Shown here: positions 45,851-56,201 of the stretch, piece after piece
How positions within the stretch are numbered: position 1 is the first letter of the stretch
How the letters are laid out: each line of letters begins with the position of its first letter
NCBI GenBank assembly: GCA_934202095.1
Contig: CAKPXN010000002.1
Span: 1-64,000, forward strand
Direction of reading: 5' to 3'
Length of the DNA: 64,000 nucleotides
Source: an uncultured Veillonella sp.
GTDB lineage: Bacteria > Bacillota > Negativicutes > Veillonellales > Veillonellaceae
Program-made: the position numbers and the translations under genes
Notes under the pieces: generated by a model
The model's database searches: none
What the model was told of the DNA's origin: nothing
Seen by the model: only the letters and a program-made list of their open reading frames with translations

Positions 45851-47054
45851 AGAAAGTTTCTTAATGGCCTGGGCATCGTTGATTGCCAATAAAATGAGAT
45901 CTATTTTAACGATGCTAGGTATTATTATTGGTGTAGCTGCTGTTATTGCCCTTGTGTCAATCGGGAATGGTGTTAAACAAGATATTCAGAATTCCATTTC
46001 TAGTTTAGGTTCCAATCTATTGATGGTTATGCCTGGTGCTCCACGTACACCGGGTGTGCGTCCATCACAGGGGTCTATGAAATCTTTGAAGGTTTCTGAT
46101 TATCAGGCTATTAGCAAATTAGATGGCGTCAAGGCAGCCAGTCCATATACAGCCAATTCTTATGTAACTATATACCAAAGTAAGAACTGGACTACCACTG
46201 TTAGTGGTGTAAGTAGTAACTTTCAAGATGTAAATAATTGGACCATGGCTGAAGGTCGATTTATATCTAGTAAAAATGTAGAAAATCGTGAGCGTGTAGC
46301 TGTTGTGGGACAAACTGTAGTTAAGAACTTATTTGCTGGTGAAGACCCAGTGGGTAAGGAAATTCGTGTTAAAAACATTCCGTTCCGCGTTATTGGGGTT
46401 CTTAACAGTAAAGGGAATGGTACTATGGGGAATGACCAAGATGATGCTATCTTCATCCCTTATACGACGGCTATGGAGCGGGTAGAAGGTGTTGATTACT
46501 TGCGCATGGTCTACGTTGTTGCTAGTGATGATAACGGTATTGACCGTTTGCAATCGGATATAGAAAATCTATTGCGTGTACGTCATAGCATTAAGGACAC
46601 AAACCTCGATGATTTTAACATTCAGAATATGAAATCGATTATGGAAACGATGGAGCAGACAACAGGAACCTTGACCTTGTTCTTAGGTGCTGTAGCTGCT
46701 ATTTCTCTTGTTGTAGGTGGTATTGGGATTATGAACATCATGCTCGTTTCCGTTACCGAACGGACTCGTGAAATTGGTATTCGTAAAGCCTTAGGTGCTA
46801 CATACTTTGTCATTGTTACACAATTCTTAATCGAAGCTGTCGTAATCAGTCTCATGGGTGGGCTCATAGGCATTGCTCTCGGTATAGGCGCATCAAAGCT
46901 GATAGGCTTGGCATCTGGTATGAGTACGGTAATTTCGGTTCCGACTATCGTGTTATCCTTTGCATTCTCCATGGCTATCGGTTTGGTGTTTGGCATTTAT
47001 CCTGCTCGAAAAGCGGCTAAATTGAATCCAATTGATGCACTACATTATGAATAG
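45843..47054 (+). CDS. MacB-type ABC permease
   Basis: A 403-residue permease with a first helix (about 20-42: SILTMLGIIIGVAAVIAL), a large extracytoplasmic MacB_PCD domain, and three C-terminal helices (FtsX domain) with the coupling motif VTERTREIGIRKALGA. Forms a tripartite-like mechanotransmission exporter with the adaptor and ATPase upstream, probably exporting a peptide, drug or lipid; no TolC-like channel gene is adjacent. AGGAGG (45831-45836) precedes the ATG. Confidence 0.92.
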   Translation: MYKESFLMAWASLIANKMRSILTMLGIIIGVAAVIALVSIGNGVKQDIQNSISSLGSNLLMVMPGAPRTPGVRPSQGSMKSLKVSDYQAISKLDGVKAASPYTANSYVTIYQSKNWTTTVSGVSSNFQDVNNWTMAEGRFISSKNVENRERVAVVGQTVVKNLFAGEDPVGKEIRVKNIPFRVIGVLNSKGNGTMGNDQDDAIFIPYTTAMERVEGVDYLRMVYVVASDDNGIDRLQSDIENLLRVRHSIKDTNLDDFNIQNMKSIMETMEQTTGTLTLFLGAVAAISLVVGGIGIMNIMLVSVTERTREIGIRKALGATYFVIVTQFLIEAVVISLMGGLIGIALGIGASKLIGLASGMSTVISVPTIVLSFAFSMAIGLVFGIYPARKAAKLNPIDALHYE

Positions 47055-47119
47055 TATTTATAGATGCGGATATTTTGGAGATATCTCATTTCTATAATGT
47101 AATAGACATATTCGCATAT

Positions 47120-47166
47120 AGTGCGTTGCATGATACAATTAAGTATGATGTAACGCACTATTTTTA
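47120..47166 (+). terminator. Hairpin terminator after the efflux genes
   Basis: AGTGCGTT (47120-47127) pairs with AACGCACT (47152-47159), followed by ATTTTTAATTT. The loop is long (24 bases) with possible inner pairing. Confidence 0.65.
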
Positions 47167-47182
47167 ATTTAGTGAGGAAATT

Positions 47183-47647
47183 ATGGCAACAACATTATTG
47201 GAATATTTTAATGAATTACGTACACAGAATCCTTTTTCCTGGGTAAAAGATTCTGAGGTGACAACTGTAGAACCGGGTCATGCAGAAATGACATTGCAAA
47301 CAAATGAAACAGAGTACTGCAATTTTAGAGGACACTTGCATGGTGCTGTTTGTATTGGTTTTGCAGATAGCTTGATGGGAACGGCATGCTTCACACTGGG
47401 AAAATCGGTGAGTACCATTGATATTAATGGTAATTATTTGAAAGCCGTCAAAGGCGGCACAGTATTGCGTGGTGTAGCGAATGTAGAGCACAGTGGTAAA
47501 ACTACGATGGTAGCTACTGCGCGTATTTATAATGAGGTAGGTGAAGTGGTACATATAGCAAGAGGTACGTTTTTTGTGGTAGAAGAGCGTCCTTTACCGG
47601 ATTTACCGTGGAGATTCGTTGAAGAAGATGACCCAAATTTGATATAA
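47183..47647 (+). CDS. PaaI-family hotdog thioesterase
   Basis: A 154-residue hotdog-fold protein. The hydrophobic helix follows the block NFRGHLHGAVCIGFADSLMGTA; its HGA/ADS residues correspond to the PaaI/YbgC-like acyl-CoA thioesterase active site. Probably hydrolyses an acyl- or aryl-CoA; the substrate cannot be told. GTGAGG (47171-47176) precedes the ATG. It stands alone just before pheS. Confidence 0.83.
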   Translation: MATTLLEYFNELRTQNPFSWVKDSEVTTVEPGHAEMTLQTNETEYCNFRGHLHGAVCIGFADSLMGTACFTLGKSVSTIDINGNYLKAVKGGTVLRGVANVEHSGKTTMVATARIYNEVGEVVHIARGTFFVVEERPLPDLPWRFVEEDDPNLI

Positions 47648-47683
47648 TAAAATTTGAACTTTGTAATTTAGGAGGACGGTTGT

Positions 47684-48706
47684 ATGGAACAAGAATTACA
47701 ACGCATTAAAGAAGAAGCGTTATCTGCTATTAAAAGCGCTTCTGATGAACAAGCGTTGCAAGACGTACGCGTAAAATATTTAGGTAAAAAAGGTGAAGTA
47801 ACGGCATTGCTAAAAGGGTTAGGTAAACTTTCCCCAGAGGAACGCCCTAAGATGGGTGCTCTTGTCAATGCAGTTCGTCAAGCATTAGAAGCAGAAATCG
47901 ATGCATTGAAAACGTCTATGGAAGTTGCGGCAATGAACGCTCGATTGGAAGAAGAAAAAATCGATATTACTCTACCTGGTAGAGCGCCAAAAGCTGGTCA
48001 TATTCATCCGTTGACAACAGTAAATGAAATGATTGAAGACTTCTTCATGAAAATGGGCTATACCGTTGAAGAAGGTCCTGAAATTGAACAAGACCACTTT
48101 AACTTTGAGTGTCTTAATTTACCAAAAGATCATCCAGCACGCGATATGCAAGACTCTTTCTATATTACAGAAAATTTCTTGCTTAGAACTCATACATCTC
48201 CTGTACAAGCACGTACTATGCAACGTCATGAGCCGAACAGTCCAATTCGCATGATTGCGCCTGGTAAGGTATATCGCTGGGACTATGATGCTACGCATTC
48301 CCCAGTATTCCATCAAGTAGAAGGCTTGATTATTGATGAACATATTACATTCGCTGATTTGAAAGGAACTATCGAAACATTCCTACGTCATATGTTTGGC
48401 GATGACACAAAGGTACGTTTCCGTACAAGCTTCTTCCCATTTACAGAACCATCTGCAGAGGTTGATATTTCCTGTGTAATGTGCGGTGGTGAAGGCTGTC
48501 GTGTATGCTCTCATACAGGCTGGCTTGAGATCCTTGGCTGCGGTATGGTACATCCTCGTGTACTTGAACTTAATGGCTATGATCCTAATAAGGTGAAAGG
48601 TTTTGCCTTTGGTATGGGCGTAGAACGTATTGCTATGTTGTTATATGGTATTGGCGATTTACGTCTATTCTTTGAAGATGATATCCGTTTCTTGGAACAA
48701 TTTTAG
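47684..48706 (+). CDS. pheS: Phenylalanyl-tRNA synthetase alpha subunit
   Basis: A 340-residue class II synthetase subunit. The N-terminal coiled coil binds tRNA; motif 1 surrounds [14 protein letters not shown], motif 2 is in [20 protein letters not shown] and motif 3 in [14 protein letters not shown]. The cysteine set [12 protein letters not shown] near residue 265 is a zinc-ribbon-like feature seen in many PheS proteins of this clade. AGGAGG precedes the start. It is nine bases upstream of pheT. Confidence 0.96.
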   Translation: MEQELQRIKEEALSAIKSASDEQALQDVRVKYLGKKGEVTALLKGLGKLSPEERPKMGALVNAVRQALEAEIDALKTSMEVAAMNARLEEEKIDITLPGRAPKAGHIHPLTTVNEMIEDFFMKMGYTVEEGPEIEQDHFNFECLNLPKDHPARDMQDSFYITENFLLRTHTSPVQARTMQRHEPNSPIRMIAPGKVYRWDYDATHSPVFHQVEGLIIDEHITFADLKGTIETFLRHMFGDDTKVRFRTSFFPFTEPSAEVDISCVMCGGEGCRVCSHTGWLEILGCGMVHPRVLELNGYDPNKVKGFAFGMGVERIAMLLYGIGDLRLFFEDDIRFLEQF

Positions 48707-48715
48707 GAGGTAGAA

Positions 48716-51160
48716 ATGAAAGCAAGCTTACAATGGATGAATGAATACGTACCTCTTGATCTAAATCGTCCTGCCCAAGAATTAGCGGATGAATTAACAC
48801 AAGCAGGTATTCCTGTAGAAGAAGTACTTTCTATGGATCCAGGTTTGAAAAAAATCTATACTGGTAAAATCGTAGAAATTACAAAACACCCAGATGCAGA
48901 TAAACTACAAGTATGCCAAGTACAATGCTTATCTGAAGATGGGGAAGAAATTACTAAACAAATCGTTACTGCTGCTACGAATGTAGCTGTAGGTCAAATC
49001 GTACCAGTTGCGTATCATAAATCTCGTTTGGCAGATGGTACAGAAATTAAAAAAGGTAAATTACGTGGTGTTGTATCCGAAGGCATGTTCTGCTCCGTTG
49101 CTGAATTCGGTATTTCCTCTGATTTGGTAAGACCAGAAGAAGCACAAGGCATCTATATTTTCCCTGAAGGCACACCAATTGGTTTAGATATTAAAGAAGC
49201 ACTTATGCTTGATGATACTGTATATGAATTTGAATTGACAGCTAATCGTGCAGACTGCTTCTCTATGGTAGGTTTGTCCCGTGAATTCGGCATCATGACA
49301 AATCAAAAGGCTTTGTTTCCAGTTATTATGGTGAATGAAAATGGTGAGTCCATCGAAGGTAAAGCATCTGTAGCTATCGAAGCACATGATCTTTGCACGC
49401 GATTTACATCCCGTCTTGTTACGAATGTTACCATCGAACCATCTCCATTGTGGATGCAAAATCGTTTGCGTAATAGCGGCATTCGCCCTATCAACAATGT
49501 AGTAGACGTAACAAACTACGTTATGCTTGAATTAGGTCAACCAATGCATGCTTACGATTATGATTGCGTAGCTGACCATACCCTTATTGCACGTCGTGCA
49601 AAAGCCGGTGAAACACTTACTACATTAGACGGTAATGAACGTGAACTCAATGAGTCCATGCTTATCATTGCAGATACAAATGGCCCAATCGGCGTAGCTG
49701 GCGTTATGGGTGGTCTTACTAGTGAAGTAACAGATAAGACTACGAACGTCTTGTTCGAAGCGGCTGTATTTAATGGACCATCTATTCGTCGCACATCCAA
49801 AGCATTAGGTATGCGCTCTGAAGCATCCGGTCGTTTTGAACGCGGTGTAAACCATAAATATACAGCATATGCTATCGACCGTGCTGCACAATTGTTACAA
49901 CAAATTTGTCCTTCCTGTAAGGTAAGTGTTGGCGTTATTGATGTATATCCAGAACCAGTAGAACAACGCACTGTAACTTTCACAGCAGAACAAATCAATG
50001 ACTATCTTGGCACTTCTATTGAAAAAGATAGAATGATTGATATTTTAACGAAGCTTGAATTTGGCATTACTGAATCTGGTGATACCATCGAAGCACTCGT
50101 TCCAACATGGCGCGATGATGTCACTGTTATGCCTGATATTGCGGAAGAAGTGGCGCGCATCGTAAGCTATGATAATATTGCGCCTACAATTCCTGTGGCT
50201 GTATTATCCTCCGGCGGTATGACACCTAAGAAAGCATTAACGAAAGAAGTAACGCATTACTTAGCCCATGCTGGTTTAAGCCAAATCATTACATTTAGCT
50301 TTATGCATAAAGATGGTCTTACGAATATGATGTTGCCAGAAGGTGACAGTCGTTATACGGCAATTCCAATCTTAAATCCTATTTCCGAAGAGTTCCCATA
50401 TATGAGAACTACGTTGGTACCAGCTGTTATTGAAGCCGCTAAACGCAATATTGCACAACAAAACAAGGATTTGTGGTTGTTTGAAACGGCTAATGTATAT
50501 GAACCAAAAGCATTGCCATTAACAGAAGTACCGCATGAACGTCCTATGGCATGTGGTATTATGATGGGCAAGGTTACAGAGGCCGCATGGAATCAAGCGC
50601 AACGGGACACTGATTTCTATGATGTAAAAGGCGTAGTTGACGGCTTACTAGCTAAATTAGGATTGACTCAATATGATATTCAACCATCTAGTGAAAGCTA
50701 TTACCATCCAGGCGTAAGTGCACATTACACAGTCAATGGTGTAACGATTGCTAACTATGGTGAATTACATCCACAAGTGGTTAAAAACTTCGATTTGTCT
50801 GGTAAAGTGTATATGTTTGAAATCGATTTGGAAGCAGTATTGTCCATTACAGTACCACCATTTAGATATCAATCATTCAGTAAATTCCCAGGTACAAGTC
50901 GTGACTTGGCAATCGTAGCGCCAGTATCTGTTACAAGTGGTGAAATTGTAGCGCTTATTAAAGAACATGGTGGAGAATATTTAGAATCCGTATCTATCTT
51001 CGACGTTTACGAAGGGGAACATATTGAAGCAGGCTATCGTAGCTTAGCTTATAACTTACAATTTAGATCGATGGAAGGCACATTAAATGATGAAGACATC
51101 GATGGTGCAATTCAAGCGATTATTGATGCATTAGCAACTAAAAATTGTAAATTACGATAA
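48716..51160 (+). CDS. pheT: Phenylalanyl-tRNA synthetase beta subunit
   Basis: An 814-residue subunit. In order: an EMAP/OB tRNA-binding fold (YTGKIVEITKHPDADKL, about residues 42-58), B3/B4 editing domain, B5 domain, catalytic-like core and a C-terminal ferredoxin-fold anticodon domain beginning near FSKFPGTSRDLAIV. The alpha2-beta2 enzyme charges tRNA-Phe and edits mischarged Tyr. AGGAGG precedes ATG. No T-box leader was recognised upstream of the pair. Confidence 0.96.
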   Translation: MKASLQWMNEYVPLDLNRPAQELADELTQAGIPVEEVLSMDPGLKKIYTGKIVEITKHPDADKLQVCQVQCLSEDGEEITKQIVTAATNVAVGQIVPVAYHKSRLADGTEIKKGKLRGVVSEGMFCSVAEFGISSDLVRPEEAQGIYIFPEGTPIGLDIKEALMLDDTVYEFELTANRADCFSMVGLSREFGIMTNQKALFPVIMVNENGESIEGKASVAIEAHDLCTRFTSRLVTNVTIEPSPLWMQNRLRNSGIRPINNVVDVTNYVMLELGQPMHAYDYDCVADHTLIARRAKAGETLTTLDGNERELNESMLIIADTNGPIGVAGVMGGLTSEVTDKTTNVLFEAAVFNGPSIRRTSKALGMRSEASGRFERGVNHKYTAYAIDRAAQLLQQICPSCKVSVGVIDVYPEPVEQRTVTFTAEQINDYLGTSIEKDRMIDILTKLEFGITESGDTIEALVPTWRDDVTVMPDIAEEVARIVSYDNIAPTIPVAVLSSGGMTPKKALTKEVTHYLAHAGLSQIITFSFMHKDGLTNMMLPEGDSRYTAIPILNPISEEFPYMRTTLVPAVIEAAKRNIAQQNKDLWLFETANVYEPKALPLTEVPHERPMACGIMMGKVTEAAWNQAQRDTDFYDVKGVVDGLLAKLGLTQYDIQPSSESYYHPGVSAHYTVNGVTIANYGELHPQVVKNFDLSGKVYMFEIDLEAVLSITVPPFRYQSFSKFPGTSRDLAIVAPVSVTSGEIVALIKEHGGEYLESVSIFDVYEGEHIEAGYRSLAYNLQFRSMEGTLNDEDIDGAIQAIIDALATKNCKLR

Positions 51161-51169
51161 GTCATCGTG

Positions 51170-51199
51170 AAAGGGTTTACCTTATGGTAAACCCTTTTA
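51170..51199 (+). terminator. Terminator after pheT
   Basis: AAAGGGTTTACC (51170-51181) and GGTAAACCCTTT (51186-51197) form a perfect 12-bp stem with a TTAT loop, then TT. Confidence 0.85.
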
Positions 51200-51260
51200 T
51201 GTCTATCTATCCCCTGTTGTATAATAGAAGGTATAGGTAATGAGTCAGAAAGGATTTATT

Positions 51261-53687
51261 ATGGAATTATTAGCACCAGCGGGTACGATGGAAAATTTTA
51301 TGGCCGCCTTGGAATCAGGGGCGGATGCTATATATTTAGGCGGCAAGGTCTTTAATGCACGGGCTCATGCAGCCAATTTTGGTATCGATGAATTGCGTGA
51401 GGCTGTACGGTTAGCACATATTTTAGATGTGTCTGTGTACGTAACCGTTAATATTTTGATTGGCGATACGGAATTGAAGGACCTTGAACAGTATATTAAG
51501 GATTTAGATTCCATTGGCGTAGATGCTATTATTGTGCAGGACTTAGCTGTTGCAGAAATTGCAAAACGTGTTGCACCGAACATACATCTTCATGGGAGCA
51601 CACAAATGACGGCTGCTACGCTCGATGCGGTTCGTTTTTATGAAAGTCTAGGCTTTACGCGCGTTGTTTTGGCTCGTGAATTAAGTCTTAAGGAAATTCA
51701 ACATATATGCAAACATTGTAAGGCAGAAATTGAAGTATTTGTTCATGGTGCTTTATGTGTCTGCTACTCCGGCCAGTGTTTGATGAGTTCTTTCATCGGT
51801 GGACGCAGTGGCAACCGAGGCGCTTGTGCACAGCCTTGTCGGTTGCCTTATGAATTATTGGATTCTAAGGGTGAAAGTGTATTACCTAAACATGAAGCCT
51901 ATTTGCTAAGTCCAAAGGATCTCAATTATAGTGAGCATATGAATGAACTCGTAGCGGCTGGTGTTACATCTTTTAAGGTAGAAGGACGTATGAAAAAGGT
52001 ATCCTATGTTCGTCAAGTGATAGGTACTTATAGAGAGATATTGGATGACGCATCAATTCACGAAAGCCAACGTAAAGCATTAGCCTCTGGATTTAATCGT
52101 GGATTTTCCACAGCCTATTTAGACGATACTGTGGGACGACAAATGATGACCGTAGTGGCGCCAAATCACCAGGGTAAGCCAATCGGAGAGTCATATACGA
52201 AAAAAGGAGAAGTTTACTTATCCTTAACAGAACCTATTGAACAAGGTTCATTAGTTAAAATATTACAATCCAATGGTAGTGTTACCTATTATACGGTAGA
52301 TGACGAATGGACCCGTGTATCCGATACGTTGTATAAAGGGCGACCTGCAGAGGGCTTAGCAGTAGGTCAACTATATTTGGCATCTACTCCGAAAAATACA
52401 AAGTCTCGAGGCTTGCAAGAATTTACCCGTAAATATGATATGTCCGTATATCTCAGCGTAGGTTCTGATGGAGAAAGAAATTATACAGAATTAACAGCTA
52501 TCCTAGATTCTGGACTCAGTGTAACTGTTACCAATGGCTATATACCAGCTATTGCAAATAAAGTACCAACCTCATTAGAAAAGGTATCTGAACAGTTAGG
52601 GCGTTTAGGAAATACATTATTTAGACTTTCCTATGTAGATATCCCTGATGGGCTGTATATGTGGCCTGCTAGCGTTCTTAATGCACTACGCCGAGATGCG
52701 GTAGCTGCTTTAGAAGAAGCCTTAATTTCACATCACGTAGAATCATGGCAAGCATTGCAAGTAACAGGTGATGTAGATTATGATTTCAAGGCACAACACA
52801 GGTTATCCTATGATAATTGCCCTATGATCTCTGCTCGTGTCGATGAAATAGAAGGTGTGAAAGCAGCAATTGCTGGTGGAGCACAGAAAATCATTTTTGG
52901 TGGTGATAGACTGAGTCGTACACCATATGCGTTATCTGTATATGATGAGGTGGCCCGTTTATGTGCTACATCTGATGTGATCTGCACCTTTGCTACACCA
53001 CGAGTTGTGAAAGATGATGAAGTAGAAGCATATAAACATACGTTAGAGGCAATCGTACAGGCTAATCCAGATAGTATTTCTATCCACGTGCCACAAGCAT
53101 TACTTTGGCTTCGTGAGTTAGGATATACAGGTGCCATTGAGGCTGATACAGGCCTTAATATTTTCAATACCCCTACATTACATTTCTGGGAACAGTTACA
53201 CATCAGTTGTGTAAATCCATCGCAAGAGTTGACCTTAAAGCAAATTACGGATATAGCTAAACATAGTCACGTTCCTATTGAGACGATGGTACATGGCTAT
53301 ACGGAAATGATGATTTCCGAATATTGTGCCATTGCAAGTTTTGTTGGTACTGGCAGTAAAGTAAATTGTCCTATGCCATGTGTTAAGGAATCGTATGCGT
53401 TAAAGGATAGAAAAGGTGAAATATTCCCTATTCGTACGGATCCATACTGCCGTATGCACATCATGAATAGTCATGAAATGGATATGCGAGCCTATGTACC
53501 TATGTTGTTACAAAAAGGTATTTCCATATTACGCGTAGATGGTCGTCATATGAGGCCAAGTTATGTGAAAGATATTGTATCCCAATATGTTGGCATAGCA
53601 AAGGGGACGATGGAGGCACCACCTAAGAAAATAGATTCCCAAGGTGAATCTATTACACGGGGACATTATTTTAGAGGTATTTTATAG
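51261..53687 (+). CDS. U32-family protein with two barrels, probable RNA hydroxylation enzyme
   Basis: An 808-residue U32 protein. The first half has MELLAPAGTMENFMAALE, the family block EVFVHGALCVCYSGQCLMSS and CAQPCRLPYEL; a DUF3656-like segment follows, and the second half (about residues 530-800) repeats a U32-like barrel with its own cysteines (NCPMPC, RTDPYC). Characterised relatives (RlhA, TrhP) are involved in hydroxylation of rRNA or tRNA rather than proteolysis, so the peptidase name is probably misleading. I chose ATG 51261 after AAAGGA (51249-51254). Confidence 0.87.
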   Translation: MELLAPAGTMENFMAALESGADAIYLGGKVFNARAHAANFGIDELREAVRLAHILDVSVYVTVNILIGDTELKDLEQYIKDLDSIGVDAIIVQDLAVAEIAKRVAPNIHLHGSTQMTAATLDAVRFYESLGFTRVVLARELSLKEIQHICKHCKAEIEVFVHGALCVCYSGQCLMSSFIGGRSGNRGACAQPCRLPYELLDSKGESVLPKHEAYLLSPKDLNYSEHMNELVAAGVTSFKVEGRMKKVSYVRQVIGTYREILDDASIHESQRKALASGFNRGFSTAYLDDTVGRQMMTVVAPNHQGKPIGESYTKKGEVYLSLTEPIEQGSLVKILQSNGSVTYYTVDDEWTRVSDTLYKGRPAEGLAVGQLYLASTPKNTKSRGLQEFTRKYDMSVYLSVGSDGERNYTELTAILDSGLSVTVTNGYIPAIANKVPTSLEKVSEQLGRLGNTLFRLSYVDIPDGLYMWPASVLNALRRDAVAALEEALISHHVESWQALQVTGDVDYDFKAQHRLSYDNCPMISARVDEIEGVKAAIAGGAQKIIFGGDRLSRTPYALSVYDEVARLCATSDVICTFATPRVVKDDEVEAYKHTLEAIVQANPDSISIHVPQALLWLRELGYTGAIEADTGLNIFNTPTLHFWEQLHISCVNPSQELTLKQITDIAKHSHVPIETMVHGYTEMMISEYCAIASFVGTGSKVNCPMPCVKESYALKDRKGEIFPIRTDPYCRMHIMNSHEMDMRAYVPMLLQKGISILRVDGRHMRPSYVKDIVSQYVGIAKGTMEAPPKKIDSQGESITRGHYFRGIL

Positions 53688-53701
53688 AACGAGGTAGTAC
53701 A

Positions 53702-56080
53702 TTGTTTAATGAAGATGTATTAGATTTTATAAAAATTAAAGAAGAGTTGGCTAATCATTGTAGCTCTATTATTGCTAAAGAAATAGCGTTAGCATTGGAA
53801 CCCATGACGAATCGAGAAAAGATTCAAGAGGCTTTAGATGAAACAGCAGAAGCACTACGGTCCTGGCAAACAGAAATCGAGCAACCGTTAGGCGGCACGC
53901 GGGATATACGCGAAGCTTGTAAAAAGAGTCGCAAGGATTTTGTGCTTTCACGAGAGGCCATATGGGATGTCTATATAACCATAGGCGCCTATAAGCGTAT
54001 GGTTAAGTTCTTTAGAGCGAAATATATGGAATATCCATTGTTGTCCTTATGGATGCAAGACATGCCGAACATGGATCGCGTGGAACAACGGTTAAAACGC
54101 GTATTTGATGAAAAAGGGGAATTGCTCGATACAGCATCTCCTAAACTGGCGAGCTTACGAAATACAATCAGCAAGACGCGTGACCGTATTAAACACGATA
54201 TTCAAGCCATTTTACATGACAAGGATAATCAGAAATATTTCCAAGAAACGATTATTACGCAACGTAACAATCGTTATGTAATTCCTGTTAAGCAAGAATA
54301 TCGCCAATATTTTGATGGTTTGATTCACGATCGCTCTGCAACAGGGCAAACATTATATATTGAACCGATGCGACTTGTAGAACTAAACAATGATTTGCAA
54401 GAAGCTTTGATAGGCGAAGAACAAGAGGTTCTACGCATTTATAAAGAACTGTCAGCCCTTATCAAACAACATAGCAATGATTTGATGGATGCCTGTGAAA
54501 AGGTATCTCATATTGAGTTTGTCTATGGTAAAGCAAAACTCGGTATGGCTCAAAAAGCGGTGCAGGCCACATTGAGCGAAGGGCGTGACGTCAATTTGAT
54601 GCGTGCTCGCCATCCGTTGATTCCTGCCAATACGGTGGTGCCAACGGATATTCGTTTAGGTACGGATTATCGAATTTTATTGATTACGGGCTCCAACACG
54701 GGTGGTAAAACGGTGTCATTAAAAACGCTTGGCTTATTATCCCTTATGAACCAAAGCGGTTTATTTATCCCTGCTGATCACGGTTCTGTATTGCCAATTT
54801 TCCACAATATTTTTGCGGATATTGGGGATGAACAAAGCATTGAAGCTAGCTTGTCTACATTCTCTGCACATATGACTCAAGTTATTTCTATTATTAAACA
54901 TTGTGGTCCTAATGATCTTGTACTACTCGATGAACTCGGCTCCGGTACAGATCCAGAGGAAGGTAGTGCTTTAGCTGTATCCATACTTGAATTCTTCCGC
55001 CAAAAAGGAACACTCATGATGGTTAGCACTCACTATAATGAGTTAAAGAACTATGCGTATCATACGGCAGGCATCGAGAATGGTCATGTTGAGTTTGATG
55101 AGCGTACCTTAAAGCCAACCTATCGATTACATATTGGCGTGGCTGGTAGTAGTCATGCATTGAGCATTGCGGCGCGTTTGGGGCTACCAAAGGAAATCGT
55201 CAATCGTGCACGTGATTACAAATCCAAGTTTGGTAGTAGTGAAATGGAAAATGTTTTATCCGATTTGAACGAACAATTACGTAAATCATCGGAACGCGAA
55301 CGGGCGCTCAAAAAAGAATTAGATGAAACACGTCGTATGCGCGGTCAATTGGAAAAAGAAAAGAAGCAGTTTAATGAAAAACGCAAACAGATGTTAGCGA
55401 AGGCACAGGCTGATGCGGAATCTATGAAACGCAGTCTCCGTGTAGAAGGGGAGGCTATTATTAAACAATTAAAAGCTCAATTCTCTGAAACGAATAAGGA
55501 TAAGCGTCAATCCGCCATCAATGCAGCCCGTAAAGGTATATCTAATGTCCACGTACCAGATGCCCCTATAGATGATAATCGTAAAGAGTTGACTATAGAT
55601 GCCGTTGCTATTGGTCAAGTTGTATATGTTACGTCATTGCGTTCACTTGGCACGGTTTTATCCATTAAAGGTAATCGCGTGACTGTAGATATCAATGGTT
55701 TATCTGCTACTGTGAAAGTAAGTGAATTACAATCTACTACGCGAGAAGAGTCCAATAAGATTCAACGCGATAATCTTAAGGCTCAACCAAAAACTCGTAA
55801 GAGATCAGGGGGCTCTGCTGTACAACGTCAAAAAGAGGTACGTACAGAGATTAATATTCTCGGTCAAACCGTAGATGAAGCCGTAGTTTCTGTCGGTCGT
55901 TTTATAGATCAAGCATTACTTGGTGGTGTTAATCAGGTTCGAATCATTCATGGTAAGGGCACTGGTGCATTGCGTGAAGGCGTACACCAATATTTACGGA
56001 CATTGCCACAAGTAGCATATTTTGAAACTGCTGGCTATGATGAGGGCGGAGCAGGTGCTACAAACGTAGTGTTAAAATAA
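53702..56080 (+). CDS. mutS2: MutS2 with Smr nuclease domain
   Basis: A 792-residue MutS-family ATPase. Core and clamp helices are followed by Walker A TGSNTGGKTVSLK near residue 331 and Walker B VLLDELGSGTDPEEG; a long coiled coil (about 520-620), a KOW-like segment, and a C-terminal Smr domain (INILGQTVDEAV to RIIHGKGTGALREG). MutS2 lacks the mismatch domain and acts on branched DNA or stalled ribosomes. TTG start at 53702 after GAGGT (53691-53695). Confidence 0.94.
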   Translation: MFNEDVLDFIKIKEELANHCSSIIAKEIALALEPMTNREKIQEALDETAEALRSWQTEIEQPLGGTRDIREACKKSRKDFVLSREAIWDVYITIGAYKRMVKFFRAKYMEYPLLSLWMQDMPNMDRVEQRLKRVFDEKGELLDTASPKLASLRNTISKTRDRIKHDIQAILHDKDNQKYFQETIITQRNNRYVIPVKQEYRQYFDGLIHDRSATGQTLYIEPMRLVELNNDLQEALIGEEQEVLRIYKELSALIKQHSNDLMDACEKVSHIEFVYGKAKLGMAQKAVQATLSEGRDVNLMRARHPLIPANTVVPTDIRLGTDYRILLITGSNTGGKTVSLKTLGLLSLMNQSGLFIPADHGSVLPIFHNIFADIGDEQSIEASLSTFSAHMTQVISIIKHCGPNDLVLLDELGSGTDPEEGSALAVSILEFFRQKGTLMMVSTHYNELKNYAYHTAGIENGHVEFDERTLKPTYRLHIGVAGSSHALSIAARLGLPKEIVNRARDYKSKFGSSEMENVLSDLNEQLRKSSERERALKKELDETRRMRGQLEKEKKQFNEKRKQMLAKAQADAESMKRSLRVEGEAIIKQLKAQFSETNKDKRQSAINAARKGISNVHVPDAPIDDNRKELTIDAVAIGQVVYVTSLRSLGTVLSIKGNRVTVDINGLSATVKVSELQSTTREESNKIQRDNLKAQPKTRKRSGGSAVQRQKEVRTEINILGQTVDEAVVSVGRFIDQALLGGVNQVRIIHGKGTGALREGVHQYLRTLPQVAYFETAGYDEGGAGATNVVLK

Positions 56081-56105
56081 CATACTATTTTTAAGATAAT
56101 GAAAT

Positions 56106-56141
56106 AAAAGAAGCAGACTCACATGAGTTTGCTTCTTTTTT
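56106..56141 (+). terminator. Terminator of the U32-mutS2 unit
   Basis: AAAAGAAGCAGACTC (56106-56120) pairs with GAGTTTGCTTCTTTT (56125-56139), with one G-T pair, and continues in T. Confidence 0.88.
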
Positions 56142-56146
56142 GTAAT

Positions 56147-56180
56147 AGAAAAGAGGCAAAACCATGTGGTTTTGCCTCTT
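56147..56180 (-). terminator. Terminator of the PBP1A gene
   Basis: AAGAGGCAAAACC (56151-56163) pairs with GGTTTTGCCTCTT (56168-56180). Read on the minus strand it is followed by TTTTCTATT, so it ends the convergent penicillin-binding protein gene. Confidence 0.85.
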
Positions 56181-56201
56181 AACATGTCGACCAGCTATAA
56201 G

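Noticed and set aside
47648..47683. T-box or other leader control of pheST or tyrS
   Set aside because: The gaps are too short (36 bases before pheS, 157 before tyrS shared with a divergent gene), and no T-box sequence is visible.
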